DNA from: Pseudomonadota bacterium
Lineage (GTDB): Bacteria > Pseudomonadota > Gammaproteobacteria > Burkholderiales > Burkholderiaceae_C
NCBI GenBank assembly: GCA_023390985.1
Contig: JAEWBU010000171.1
Coordinates: 33,408-97,407, forward strand
Length of the DNA: 64,000 nt
Reading direction: 5' to 3'
Numbering within the stretch: the first letter of the stretch is position 1; every line of letters begins with the position of its first letter. The position numbers were made by a program, and so were the translations under genes. Positions 17,066 to 25,288 of the stretch are shown in pieces. The notes below the pieces were generated by a model. That model worked only from the letters and a program-made list of their open reading frames with translations, was not told the origin of the DNA and ran no database searches.

Positions 17066-17483
17066 TGCCAACGAAACGCTGACCATCGACCCGGTCAAAG
17101 AAGGGGTCGTCAATCGCATTGCGGCCGGTACGGTCCACAAGGGTGATCTCGCCTGCAGCGGGGGCCTGTGGGTGGAAGGGACCGTGATGGGCAACCTGGA
17201 CGTGGATGGCGTGCTCGTCCTCTCCCCCGGCAGCACCGTGAGCGGCCGCATCGTCGTGCGCGGCTCGCGTGCGGTTCTCGCCGGCGCGGTGCTGCCGGCA
17301 AATGAGAACGAGCTGTCGGAGATCTACGTGCTCGGCACGGCCCACCTGGCCAGGACGCTTGATGCCAAAGCGAACATCACCGCAGGCGAGCTGATGTTCT
17401 ACACGGGCGCCCAGATCGAGGGCCGCATTCGCACCGGCCCCATGCCGGCCGCGGACCACCAGGACGGCCACGCGACGGCGTAG
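17052..17483 (+). CDS. Bactofilin-like polymer-forming protein
   Basis: A 143-residue protein dominated by short beta repeats with regular Gly spacing (GTVHKGDLACSGGLWVEGTV, then GNLDVDGVLVLSPGSTVSGR), the right-handed beta-helix pattern of bactofilins. Bactofilins polymerise without nucleotide and act as scaffolds at the membrane. In this operon, next to a membrane-anchored protein and TraB, it may scaffold an envelope or transfer structure. The start overlaps the end of the previous gene by 14 bp. Confidence 0.75.
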   Translation: MALSDANETLTIDPVKEGVVNRIAAGTVHKGDLACSGGLWVEGTVMGNLDVDGVLVLSPGSTVSGRIVVRGSRAVLAGAVLPANENELSEIYVLGTAHLARTLDAKANITAGELMFYTGAQIEGRIRTGPMPAADHQDGHATA

Positions 17484-17488
17484 CAGTG

Positions 17489-18292
17489 ATGGTCAGCGGG
17501 CGGCAGGTCATCGACACGCTGCGCGCGCGCGGCGCGCACGTTCCCGAGCAGGCGGTGGTGGACCACTACTTGCAGTTGCTGGACGAGGAGGCCCTGCGCG
17601 ACCTGAGCGTGATCGTGCGCAAGATCCGCAGCGGGGTCGAATCTCCCGGCGAGTTTCAGCAGCTGGTGAACACACTTCGCGCGCTGCCGTCCGCCGCGGC
17701 GGAGCGCCCGCCTGCACCCGAACCCAGTCACGTTCCATCTGTTCCGGCGGGCGGCACTGCCACCCGCGAGCAAGGCCTGAAGCTGCTGCGCGCGCATGGC
17801 ACGCACGTCTACGCGTCGTCGGCGGCGATCAAGCTGGAGTTGGCGCAGCCGCGCGCAAGCGAGGCGGGTGGGGAGGCCCAGTACACCGTCCAAGTCGAGG
17901 GCACCCGCAAGCAGGGTGCCAGCTTCGATTGGAGCCGCAAGATCGCCTTCCAGTTGACGCGCAGAGAGCTTCCACTCCTGACGGCGTTCCTGCTCGGGCT
18001 CGCCGGCAAGAAGGTCGAATTCCGCAACCACGGCGACGCTCGAGACAAGGCGCTGACGCTGGAGGACCAGGATCAGAAGGTGTTCCTGCGGCTGGTGCAG
18101 AGGGATCAGCCGCCGATCGCGCTTCCGGTCGAGCCGGAGGACCTGTACTACTGCGGCGAGATCTGCATGGTGGCGCTGCAGCTGAACCGGCCACTGCTAG
18201 GGCCTGAGGACAGGCTGGCGCTGCTTCGGCGCGTAGGTGCGATGCACGCCGCGGGCGCGGGACAGGACAGGGCCGAGAGGGAGCGCGCGTGA
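17489..18292 (+). CDS. Hypothetical protein, 267 aa
   Basis: No family recognised. The N-terminal helical part (SGRQVIDTLRARGAHVPEQA through residue 65) is followed by a Pro-rich linker. A second domain of mixed strands follows (KLLRAHGTHVYASSAAIKLE, and FDWSRKIAFQLTRRELPLLT). Phrases such as RGAHV and HGTHVY recur in the two halves. ATG 17489 and GTG 17486 are both possible starts, 3 bp and immediately after the bactofilin gene. The stop overlaps the next start as GTGA. Confidence 0.65.
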   Translation: MVSGRQVIDTLRARGAHVPEQAVVDHYLQLLDEEALRDLSVIVRKIRSGVESPGEFQQLVNTLRALPSAAAERPPAPEPSHVPSVPAGGTATREQGLKLLRAHGTHVYASSAAIKLELAQPRASEAGGEAQYTVQVEGTRKQGASFDWSRKIAFQLTRRELPLLTAFLLGLAGKKVEFRNHGDARDKALTLEDQDQKVFLRLVQRDQPPIALPVEPEDLYYCGEICMVALQLNRPLLGPEDRLALLRRVGAMHAAGAGQDRAERERA

Positions 18293-19509
18293 GCATGCGC
18301 CAGTTGCTCCCGGCGGCGCTTGTCGCCGCCAGCGCTGTCGCCGGCACCGCGCTGGGGTGGGCGGCATGGGGGGAGGGCAGAGCGCCGGTGCTGGCCATCC
18401 TGTTGCCGCTGGCCATCGCGATGTGCCGAAACCGCCTGCAAGCCTTCGCACTCGCCGGGGGCTACGCGATCGGGGTGCTGCGCACCGCAGGGGTCTTCAT
18501 CGCGGGGTGGTTCGACAACAATCCGGCCGTCGCGATCGGCTCGCTGCTGGTCTATGCGGCCGTGGCCGGTGCAACGTGGTGCATCGGCTGGAGCGCCAAC
18601 CGTTCGCCGGCGGCGCGCGCCGCCTGGATGGCGCTCGCATGGCTGCTCGCGCTCGCACCGCCCTTCGCCTTGGGAATGCCGGGGCATCCGCTGGTGGCCG
18701 CCGGCTACTTGGCGCCTGGCCTGGGCTGGGTCGGTGTCGTGCTGGCGCTGGCGGTCGCCGCTTTCTCTGGAGCCGTGCCGGCGCTGATCGAACGGCTCCG
18801 CCCGGCCTACCGCGCGGCTGGGGTGGCGGTGATGGTGGCGGCGCTGGCGGTCACGGGGCAACTGGCCGCTGGCCCGCCGGCCGCGTCCAAGGGCGTCCAT
18901 GCCCACCAGACCAGGTGGGGGAAGCTGGAGTCCGCTGAGCAGGCCATCGATCGCATGCAGCTGATGGGCAGGCAGTCCGCTCCTGAGGGCACCGTCCTTT
19001 CCCTCTGGCCGGAATCCATTCTTGGGCCGTGGGACCCCGCGATGCACCAGGTGCTGGACCTGGAGCTGCTGGCACGCGCCAAGCGAGCAGGGCGGATCGA
19101 GGTCGTTGGGATGGACATCGTGCTGCCCGGCCGGCGGCTGCTCAATGGCGCTGTCGCCTTTCACCCTGACGGCTCGACCCAGACGGTGGTCGCGCGCCAG
19201 CCCGCGCCCATTTCACTGTGGCGTCCCTGGCGGTCCAGTGACACCTTCCTGGCCGACTGGCGGGCTTCCAACGTCCTTGTGCTGGGACCGGACGAGCGCG
19301 CCGCGGTGATCTTCTGCTACGAGGAGTACCTGCCGGCCCTGTACCTGCTTAACGAGCTGGGCGACCGGCCGACGATGTATGTGGCGCTGACGAACACCTG
19401 GGCGGCGCGCCACCGGACCGCAGCTGCCATCCAGACATGGCATTCCCTCGGCATGGCTCGGTTGTTCGGCCGACCCTACGTCAAGGCCGAGAACGGGCCG
19501 CTCGACTGA
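18289..19509 (+). CDS. traB: TraB-like conjugal transfer protein (Lnt/nitrilase fold)
   Basis: A 406-residue protein. Residues 1-200 hold about six hydrophobic membrane segments. The remainder is a carbon-nitrogen-hydrolase-like domain resembling apolipoprotein N-acyltransferase: LSLWPESILGPWDP and the catalytic-Cys region VIFCYEEYLPALY (C343). TraB proteins of conjugative plasmids have this organisation, and their role in envelope or lipoprotein modification during transfer is not settled. GTG 18289 overlaps the previous stop; ATG 18295 is the alternative. It is the last gene of the operon. Confidence 0.8.
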   Translation: MSMRQLLPAALVAASAVAGTALGWAAWGEGRAPVLAILLPLAIAMCRNRLQAFALAGGYAIGVLRTAGVFIAGWFDNNPAVAIGSLLVYAAVAGATWCIGWSANRSPAARAAWMALAWLLALAPPFALGMPGHPLVAAGYLAPGLGWVGVVLALAVAAFSGAVPALIERLRPAYRAAGVAVMVAALAVTGQLAAGPPAASKGVHAHQTRWGKLESAEQAIDRMQLMGRQSAPEGTVLSLWPESILGPWDPAMHQVLDLELLARAKRAGRIEVVGMDIVLPGRRLLNGAVAFHPDGSTQTVVARQPAPISLWRPWRSSDTFLADWRASNVLVLGPDERAAVIFCYEEYLPALYLLNELGDRPTMYVALTNTWAARHRTAAAIQTWHSLGMARLFGRPYVKAENGPLD

Positions 19510-19556
19510 ACAGAGCACCTGGGCGGCCGGAGACGGCGGTTCACCGCGGGCAGTTG

Positions 19557-19597
19557 GACCCGCAGGAATTGCGGCAGCGCGGGGGCCGATCCAGAAT
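19557..19597 (+). promoter_or_regulatory. Shared-box promoter, copy 3 (PRTRC)
   Basis: GACCCGCAGGAATTGCGG begins at 19557 and CAGAAT lies at 19592-19597. It drives the first half of the PRTRC cassette. Confidence 0.7.
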
Positions 19598-19655
19598 CCT
19601 CCCCGCCTACCTCTTCGTGAGGAAGCGTCGCGCGCCTGCCGCGCGACCATCAACC

Positions 19656-19710
19656 ACCCCAACGGGATTCCACGAGTCCCGGTAGGGGTTAGCCGTGGAA
19701 TCCCTTTTTT
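19656..19710 (+). promoter_or_regulatory. Leader with mutually exclusive hairpins (attenuator-like)
   Basis: One fold pairs ACCCC (19656) with GGGGT (19685) and CGGGA with TCCCG. The other pairs GGGATTCCAC (19664-19673) with GTGGAATCCC (19695-19704), directly followed by six T. The two share bases, so they exclude each other. The second looks like an intrinsic terminator 11 bp before the ATG, as in a riboswitch or attenuator. Confidence 0.65.
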
Positions 19711-19720
19711 CGGAGATTCC

Positions 19721-21517
19721 ATGGAACAGATCGAAAGCGCGTCCGGGGACGGCACGCCCGTTCGGATCGCCTGCAGCCGAGTGAGCCGGAAGGCGAACTA
19801 CCGCCGCAAGTTCTCTCAGCAAAGCCTCAAGGACCTCGCGGAGGACTTCAAGCGCAACGGCCAGCTGCAGGAGATCCTGATCCGGCCTCTGCACGGCACC
19901 TTCGAACCGCCTGTGGACGGCATCCTTCAGGCCAACGGCCAGCAGGATTTCGAGTTGGTCGTCGGAGGTCGCCGCATCCTCGCGTGCGAGATCAACGGCG
20001 GGCCCGACGCCTTCATCAACGCGAAGGTTCGGATCATGACCGAGGCCGAGGCCATCGCGGCCATGCTCTCGGAGAACATGAACCGCGAGAACCCTTCCGT
20101 GATCGAGGAAGCCGAGGCCGCCGCCCGCATGCTGGGCGTCTGCAATGGCGACCGCGACGAAGCCGCTGGCCGCCTCGGCTGGGAACGCAAGCTGTTCGAC
20201 AAGCGCCTTGCGCTGATGAACGCCACGCAGTCCGTGCGCGACGCCTACATCGAGGGACACCTGGATGTGGGCCACGTCGAGATCCTGGCCGCCTTCCGCA
20301 AGGAGGTGCAGGACAACATCATCGGCAAGCTGCGCCAGACCAACAACTGGCCGACCATCGTGCAGCTCAAGGCGATGGCCGAGCAGGCGCTGTGCAACCT
20401 GGAAGCCGCGATCTTCGATCGCACCGAATGCCAGGGCTGCCAGCACAACTCGGGCTACCAGCAGCAGATGTTCGAGCAGTCGTTCGAAGGCAGCAAGTGC
20501 GCCAACAAGGCCTGCTACGAGTCCAAGACCGAAGGTGAACTGGAAAAGCGCCGTGCTGCGCTGACCAGCGACTACCAGGTGGTGCGCATCGTTCGCCCGG
20601 GCGAGAACCACACCCTGATCCAGCTGCGCGCCGAAGACGACAAGTACGTCCAAGGCGTCGGCCCCGAGCAGGCGCAGGCCTGTCGCACCTGCGGCGACTT
20701 CGGCGCCTGCGTGTCCGCCGTGCCCGACAAGTTGGGCAAGACGTTCAAGGACATCTGCTTCAACAAGACGTGCCATGACGAGAAGGTCAAGGCCTTCAAG
20801 AAGCAGCAGCAGCAGGCCGCGGCCCCCGAGCAGCAGGACACCGGCGGCGACACCAACGCCCGGTCCACGAACGCGAAGTCGAGCAATCGCACTTCCGCGC
20901 CGGCGGCCAAGCAAAGCTCCTCGCAGGCGTCCGCGCCCAAGGCGAGCCCGGCCACGTTGCGCAACGCGATCAAGGAGTACCGCGAGCACATCTGGCGCAA
21001 GGTGTTCCAGCGCGCCGCGCTGAAGCTGACCGTCATGCCCTCGCGGGCGCTCCTGGCCGCGGTGCTGCTGTATCGCTCGTCGTACATCGACGGTTCGGCC
21101 GCAGCGGACGCGATCAACAAGGCTCTGGGAACCGACCTGTCGCGGATCAGCGGCAACCCCACGGAGCGGCTCCTGAGCGAACTGTTGGGATTCGACCAGC
21201 AGAGGCTGGCCACGGTGTTCAACCACCTGGCTGCCAGCATCACGAAGGAGATGCCCATCAACGACGTCGTAGGCCTGCTCAAGGCCCTGGGCGTCCGGAT
21301 CGAGGACTACTGGAAGGTGAACGAGACCTTCTTCGACATCCTGACCAAGACCGAGATCGATGCCGTGTGCAAGGAGATCGGTCTGGACAAGGCTGCCGGC
21401 AAGACCTACACGAGCCTGTTCAACGGGCCCAAGAAGGACTTCATGGCGGCCATGCTCAAGGTCGACGGCTTCGCCTACGAAGGCGCGGTCCCGAAGATGA
21501 TGCGCTGGGACAGCTGA
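19721..21517 (+). CDS. PRTRC system ParB-family protein
   Basis: A 598-residue ParB-like protein. The N-terminal ParB/Srx domain (residues about 20-130) includes RKFSQQSLKDLAEDFKRNGQ, VVGGRRILACE and SENMNRENPS. A helix-turn-helix region follows. Two cysteine clusters come next: CQGCQ...CANKAC near 240-265 and CRTCGDFGAC...CFNKTC near 323-352. After a Gln/Ser-rich linker there is a long helical C-terminus. It is the signature gene of the PRTRC cassette (ParB-related, ThiF-related). Its DNA target is unknown, and it is distinct from the partition ParB at 9947. Confidence 0.88.
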   Translation: MEQIESASGDGTPVRIACSRVSRKANYRRKFSQQSLKDLAEDFKRNGQLQEILIRPLHGTFEPPVDGILQANGQQDFELVVGGRRILACEINGGPDAFINAKVRIMTEAEAIAAMLSENMNRENPSVIEEAEAAARMLGVCNGDRDEAAGRLGWERKLFDKRLALMNATQSVRDAYIEGHLDVGHVEILAAFRKEVQDNIIGKLRQTNNWPTIVQLKAMAEQALCNLEAAIFDRTECQGCQHNSGYQQQMFEQSFEGSKCANKACYESKTEGELEKRRAALTSDYQVVRIVRPGENHTLIQLRAEDDKYVQGVGPEQAQACRTCGDFGACVSAVPDKLGKTFKDICFNKTCHDEKVKAFKKQQQQAAAPEQQDTGGDTNARSTNAKSSNRTSAPAAKQSSSQASAPKASPATLRNAIKEYREHIWRKVFQRAALKLTVMPSRALLAAVLLYRSSYIDGSAAADAINKALGTDLSRISGNPTERLLSELLGFDQQRLATVFNHLAASITKEMPINDVVGLLKALGVRIEDYWKVNETFFDILTKTEIDAVCKEIGLDKAAGKTYTSLFNGPKKDFMAAMLKVDGFAYEGAVPKMMRWDS

Positions 21518-21535
21518 GCCCGACGCGAACCCCCT

Positions 21536-21575
21536 GAACCCGCTCGGCACCCCTTCGTGGGTGCCGGGCGTTCAC
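21536..21575 (+). promoter_or_regulatory. Structured RNA leader of PRTRC E
   Basis: GAACCCGC and GCGTTC can pair around CGGCACCC-CTTCGT-GGGTGCCG. It is inside the operon with the same plan as the other leaders. The ribosome binding site region GAGAGAG follows. Confidence 0.55.
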
Positions 21576-21592
21576 AGAGAGAGAAAACGAGA

Positions 21593-22171
21593 ATGAAACT
21601 GATTCAGTCGCTCAGCGCGCTGCTGGCCCAAGGCGTTCAGATCAAGATGATGCTGCAGGCCAATGGCGATCAGATCCAGCTGGACATCCTGCCCGCGGGC
21701 AAGGAAAACAAGGCGGGCATCAGCCTGCCGCCCAAGTCGGTGACCGGAACGGCCGCCGAACTGGACGCGAACCTTGAGGCGTTCATGGAGAAGTACGGCC
21801 AAGGCGTGGCCAGGATCTCCAGCATCATCGCCGCTTCCGACGCCGACCTGGACCAGGCGGAGAAGGACGCCCAGGAGAAGGCGAAAGTCGCTCTGGACGA
21901 GAAGCGTGCGAAGAACGCAACGAAGCCGACCCCCAAGCCGGGCGCCGGGACCAAGGCGGGCGCCAAGCCTGCTCGCGATCTGGACGCCGGCCTCTCCGGC
22001 TCGGACGAAGACAACGAGGACGGCGAGAACGGCGGCCAAGGTGAGGAACCCCCTGGTGGGGAGACCGGCTCGGCCGGCGGCGCGCCGGTGGTGACTGGCG
22101 ACTCGCAGTCGTCCGGCGCCGCCGAAGGCGGCCAGCCGAACGCGCTGACGTCCGACATGTTCACCGTCTGA
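21593..22171 (+). CDS. PRTRC system protein E
   Basis: A 192-residue protein with the PRTRC-E start MKLIQSLSALLAQGVQIKMM, a short beta/alpha domain ending SLPPKSVTGTAAELDANLEA, a charged helical part and a long acidic Gly/Ser/Pro C-terminal tail that is probably disordered. The function is unknown. The ATG at 21593 is chosen over a GTG at 21557 because it starts the conserved part and follows GAGAGAGAAAACGAG. It is co-transcribed with the ParB-like gene. Confidence 0.8.
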   Translation: MKLIQSLSALLAQGVQIKMMLQANGDQIQLDILPAGKENKAGISLPPKSVTGTAAELDANLEAFMEKYGQGVARISSIIAASDADLDQAEKDAQEKAKVALDEKRAKNATKPTPKPGAGTKAGAKPARDLDAGLSGSDEDNEDGENGGQGEEPPGGETGSAGGAPVVTGDSQSSGAAEGGQPNALTSDMFTV

Positions 22172-22186
22172 CGGGAGGTCACCGAC

Positions 22187-22579
22187 ATGCAAGTCGTCGA
22201 CCTGAGCAGGGAGTTCAAGTACAACTCCATCAAGCTGTCCGATCCGAACCCGGCGCTCACGCCGGAAGCGGTGAAGGATTTCTACCAGGCCCTGCAGTTC
22301 CCCGAGTTGAACAACTCGGTGGTCGAGGGTCCGGTCACGAAGGACGGCGTGGCGACGTACACCTTCACCCGCGCGGTGGGGTCCAAAGGCGCCACGGCAC
22401 GCGAGCTGATCGAGCGTACCCTCAACGCCGACCCTGCCACGACGCAGGAAAAGGCGCTGACGTTGATGGCCGCCTGCCAGCCGTTCACCGAACAGGCCAG
22501 GACGCTCGCGTCTGTGGTCGAAAACCGTTCCGGCAATCCGCTGCCGCTGCCAGCCTCTTCCTTCGGGATGTGGGGCTAG
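22187..22579 (+). CDS. PRTRC system protein C (ubiquitin-like), extended
   Basis: A 130-residue protein. The first 72 residues match PRTRC C: EFKYNSIKLSDPNPALTPEA, then LNNSVVEGPVTKDGVATYTF and the AVGSKG end. PRTRC C is regarded as a ubiquitin-like beta-grasp protein. Most relatives end near that point. Here a further helical segment of about 58 residues follows (ARELIERTLNADPATTQEKA and onward), ending in FGMWG rather than a di-glycine tail. It is followed by a strong terminator. Confidence 0.78.
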   Translation: MQVVDLSREFKYNSIKLSDPNPALTPEAVKDFYQALQFPELNNSVVEGPVTKDGVATYTFTRAVGSKGATARELIERTLNADPATTQEKALTLMAACQPFTEQARTLASVVENRSGNPLPLPASSFGMWG

Positions 22580-22606
22580 CAGGGACCGGACACACAAGCC
22601 ACTTCC

Positions 22607-22642
22607 AGCCCCGTCACCGCCTTGGTGACGGGGCTTTTTTTT
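22607..22642 (+). terminator. Rho-independent terminator inside the PRTRC cassette
   Basis: AGCCCCGTCACC pairs with GGTGACGGGGCT, followed by a run of eight T. It ends one base before the next shared box, so the cassette is split into two transcripts. Confidence 0.9.
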
Positions 22643-22643
22643 G

Positions 22644-22684
22644 GACCCGCGAGAGTTGACCCCCATCACCTGCGCGCAAACAAT
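22644..22684 (+). promoter_or_regulatory. Shared-box promoter, copy 4 (PRTRC F-B-A-ThiF)
   Basis: GACCCGCGAGAGTTGACC begins at 22644 and AACAAT lies at 22679-22684. It immediately follows the terminator. Confidence 0.6.
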
Positions 22685-22744
22685 CAGGCTGTTTTCGCAT
22701 CTTGCGGACTCGCGCGGGGCTCTTCGCCACCGCGCCTTTCTAAA

Positions 22745-22803
22745 ACCCGCGCGGGGCCTAGGTCCCGCGAGGGAGTCCGGGTCCTCGCTCTTAGGAGAAC
22801 CCG
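22745..22803 (+). promoter_or_regulatory. Structured RNA leader of PRTRC F
   Basis: ACCC (22745) can pair with GGGT (22779-22782) around GCGGG...CCCGC. A further TCCT/AGGA hairpin covers the Shine-Dalgarno TTAGGAGAAC just before the ATG at 22804. Confidence 0.5.
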
Positions 22804-23901
22804 ATGACACACATCCAGGCAGCGGTGACGCAACCGGCTTGGCCGGGCTGTTTCCTGCTTCCCGCATTCGACGAGCAAGTGCCTGTCGCGATTGGCTCGG
22901 AACACGTCCGCGCGCGCATCCTGGCACGGCTCGCCAAGATCTCCGCTGAAGAGGGCGTGCCGCTGCCGGCGGGCGCGGACTTCAGCTCCGTCGAGAAGGT
23001 CGTAGCCGCGCAGTGGCAGCAGCATGTAGATGCCGCCTTCGGCGACCGGCCGATGGTTTCGGGCAAGCCAACTGTCGTTGTTCGCGACGACTGCATCGGC
23101 TTCCGCATCGACGCTCTGTCGAATCTCAACGTTTTCCAGCTCAAGCCCGTCATCACGGCGCTGGAGAAGAGCTGCAGCGGCCTCGGCTGGTTCGTGCTGT
23201 CGGTGCTGGACACCTGCCGGAGCCACGGGCACGAGTTCTACGACATGTGCCTTGCTGCCTGGGTGCTGGATCCGCACCACGGCGAGCTAGACAGCTTCAC
23301 CGATGAAGCCTACGTCCGCTTCCTGATCAACCACGAGGGGCTAGACCTCTCGGAGGATGACATCACGCCCGAGGTGATCGAGCAGATCAAGCCGGACCAC
23401 ATGTTCTGGCCGAGCGATGTGCTGGAAACCGTTGACGGTCATGCGCACTTGCTCGGCCGGGGCCGCGCCCCGAAGCCGCTGAGTGCTCGTGGTGCAACGA
23501 AGTGGCTCGCCGATCATGCGCGAGATCCCTTCGCACCCGTCGTGCAGCTGGCAACGAAGCTCAAGGCGGAGTTCACGGCCGACAAGGACCGGGCGTTCGT
23601 CTGGAGTCGATCACTTACCGACCAAGACGAGGACGTTCAGCCGATCGGGGCCGCGGCATTCCTCGCATGGGATGACCCGGGCCTGCTACTCGAGCTGGTC
23701 CAGCACCACGAAGAGTACGCCTACAACGGCGGCGGCGGCGCGGAGGAATACGCCCGAAGCCTGGTGGTTGGCATTGACCTGGAAGACGACGCGGACCTGC
23801 GCAAGTTGGTGCGGGACGCGAAGCGCTATTTCAAACGATGGGGGCTGATCAATCAGCTCCTGACTCACTTTCCGACGTGGGAAGGGAACGACGAGACATG
23901 A
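22804..23901 (+). CDS. PRTRC system protein F
   Basis: A 365-residue protein placed where PRTRC F normally lies, upstream of B, A and ThiF. It has no catalytic motif I can name. Visible features are a mixed alpha/beta N-terminus (TQPAWPGCFLLPAFDEQVPV), a central acidic region (FLINHEGLDLSEDDITPEVI) and LVQHHEEYAYNGGGGAEEYA. The identity rests on position in the cassette and length. The stop overlaps PRTRC B's ATG (ATGA at 23898). Confidence 0.75.
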   Translation: MTHIQAAVTQPAWPGCFLLPAFDEQVPVAIGSEHVRARILARLAKISAEEGVPLPAGADFSSVEKVVAAQWQQHVDAAFGDRPMVSGKPTVVVRDDCIGFRIDALSNLNVFQLKPVITALEKSCSGLGWFVLSVLDTCRSHGHEFYDMCLAAWVLDPHHGELDSFTDEAYVRFLINHEGLDLSEDDITPEVIEQIKPDHMFWPSDVLETVDGHAHLLGRGRAPKPLSARGATKWLADHARDPFAPVVQLATKLKAEFTADKDRAFVWSRSLTDQDEDVQPIGAAAFLAWDDPGLLLELVQHHEEYAYNGGGGAEEYARSLVVGIDLEDDADLRKLVRDAKRYFKRWGLINQLLTHFPTWEGNDET

Positions 23902-24668
23902 ATGTCGACATCGACAACCATGGCGACAGCTACAAGCTGTCCGCCGCGGTGCTGGTCTACACGAATCAGCATCGACATCACGCAATCGCCACCAAGCACA
24001 TGGTGGAAGTGGACAACGACAGTCCCCGCATCCGGCCCGGCTCGCCCTTCAGCGTGGCCGACTACAAGGTGCTGACGAGGGCACTCGCGCCGCACGAGCA
24101 GAGGATGGTCTGGCAGGACCCGAGGCTGCTCGCCTCGGGCCAAGGACGCATGCTGTGGTGGACGCCGCCGCAGAAGCGCCCCTTGTTCTTCCAGAAGAGC
24201 AAGTACAACGCCGACACGTTCGACGGCAAGGGCGTCTGCCCGTGCCCCGGGCTTGTCTGGATGGCAGAGACGGGTCAGCAAGCTGCCCTGTACGTGTACG
24301 CCGTCTCCGGCAAAGAGAAGCCGTCCAAGGCGACGAGCCTGTTCCAGGCACCGTTCTTCAACGTGTGGTCGCAAGGCAAGGTCTGTGTCGGCAATGCGGC
24401 TCTCCCTCAGGAGGACGCCCGATCAGACCCCGACGCGTGGGAGCGCATGTTCTTCGGCTCCCGGTTCACCCACCCGAACTTCACCGAAGCCGACCGCCTG
24501 ACCAAGGGCGTGAAGCCGACGGAGTTCTGGAGGGGGCAACTGGCAAGGCCCAGCAAAGCGTTCCCCGAACGCGTGCTGGTCTCGCTTGACCTAACAGTGG
24601 GCGATCTCTGCGAGATCGACTTCGATAACAAGCTGGGGGAGATCCCCCGAGCACAAGGAGAGTTCTGA
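23898..24668 (+). CDS. PRTRC system protein B (E2-like)
   Basis: A 256-residue protein. PRTRC B is described as an E2 (ubiquitin-conjugating) fold protein. The matching part is CPCPGLVWMAE followed by the motif APFFNVWSQGKVCVGNA (about residues 151-168), which aligns with the E2 HPxF...G.xC region and ends in a candidate catalytic cysteine. It would pass the ubiquitin-like PRTRC C from the E1-like ThiF to a target. Activity has not been shown for this protein. The stop overlaps PRTRC A's start. Confidence 0.82.
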   Translation: MNVDIDNHGDSYKLSAAVLVYTNQHRHHAIATKHMVEVDNDSPRIRPGSPFSVADYKVLTRALAPHEQRMVWQDPRLLASGQGRMLWWTPPQKRPLFFQKSKYNADTFDGKGVCPCPGLVWMAETGQQAALYVYAVSGKEKPSKATSLFQAPFFNVWSQGKVCVGNAALPQEDARSDPDAWERMFFGSRFTHPNFTEADRLTKGVKPTEFWRGQLARPSKAFPERVLVSLDLTVGDLCEIDFDNKLGEIPRAQGEF

Positions 24669-25288
24669 TGTCCACGATGGACGAAGCAATCCTGACGACG
24701 TTCCCCTCGGTGGCGGTGCCGCCCAGCGGGAATCTTCCGCCGGCGTTGGCCGGCGGCATTCGCTACCTGGTCGCCAGAAGCGGCCTCTGGCAGGAGATCA
24801 GCCTTCCCTGGATTCGGGTAGTGCGGCCGTTCACCGGCCCGGGCGAAAGCCCGCTGCCCTATGGCGAGCTGCAGCCGGTCATCGACCTGCGCTGCGGCCC
24901 GCTGCCCATGGGGCTTGTGCGCGAGTTCATCGCTGGCGCGCGCGAAGCGGCTCCCCTGGAGTGCGCCGCGGCGCTGGTGTGGTCGGACGAAAGCAGCTGG
25001 CGGCTGGCGTGGCGAGAAGCCAAGTCGGCAGGAAGCGGTCACATCGACTACAACGAGGTGACGCTGGCGGACGGGGAGCACCTGGTCGTGGACATGCACA
25101 GCCATGGCCACTACGAAGCGTACTTCTCGCTCGAGGACAACGAGGACGATCGCGGAAGCATGAAGTTCAGCCTGGTGGTTGGCAGCTTCAACGGAGACGC
25201 GCCCACATCTGCGATGCGCCTGTGCATGCTCGGCCTCGTCCGAAATGCAGTGGCGGACCGCGACGGAAAGGTGGAGGTGAGCGCATGA
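24668..25288 (+). CDS. PRTRC system protein A (JAB/JAMM peptidase)
   Basis: A 206-residue protein with a complete JAMM metal site HSHGHYEAYFSLED: His144, His146, Ser154 and Asp157 in the pattern HxHx7SxxD. Glu98 in PLECAAALV is a candidate for the upstream catalytic Glu. JAMM enzymes remove ubiquitin-like proteins, so it may process or deconjugate PRTRC C. It is a different branch from the RadC JAB protein at 3921. It overlaps both neighbours, which points to coupled translation of B, A and ThiF. Confidence 0.85.
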   Translation: MSTMDEAILTTFPSVAVPPSGNLPPALAGGIRYLVARSGLWQEISLPWIRVVRPFTGPGESPLPYGELQPVIDLRCGPLPMGLVREFIAGAREAAPLECAAALVWSDESSWRLAWREAKSAGSGHIDYNEVTLADGEHLVVDMHSHGHYEAYFSLEDNEDDRGSMKFSLVVGSFNGDAPTSAMRLCMLGLVRNAVADRDGKVEVSA

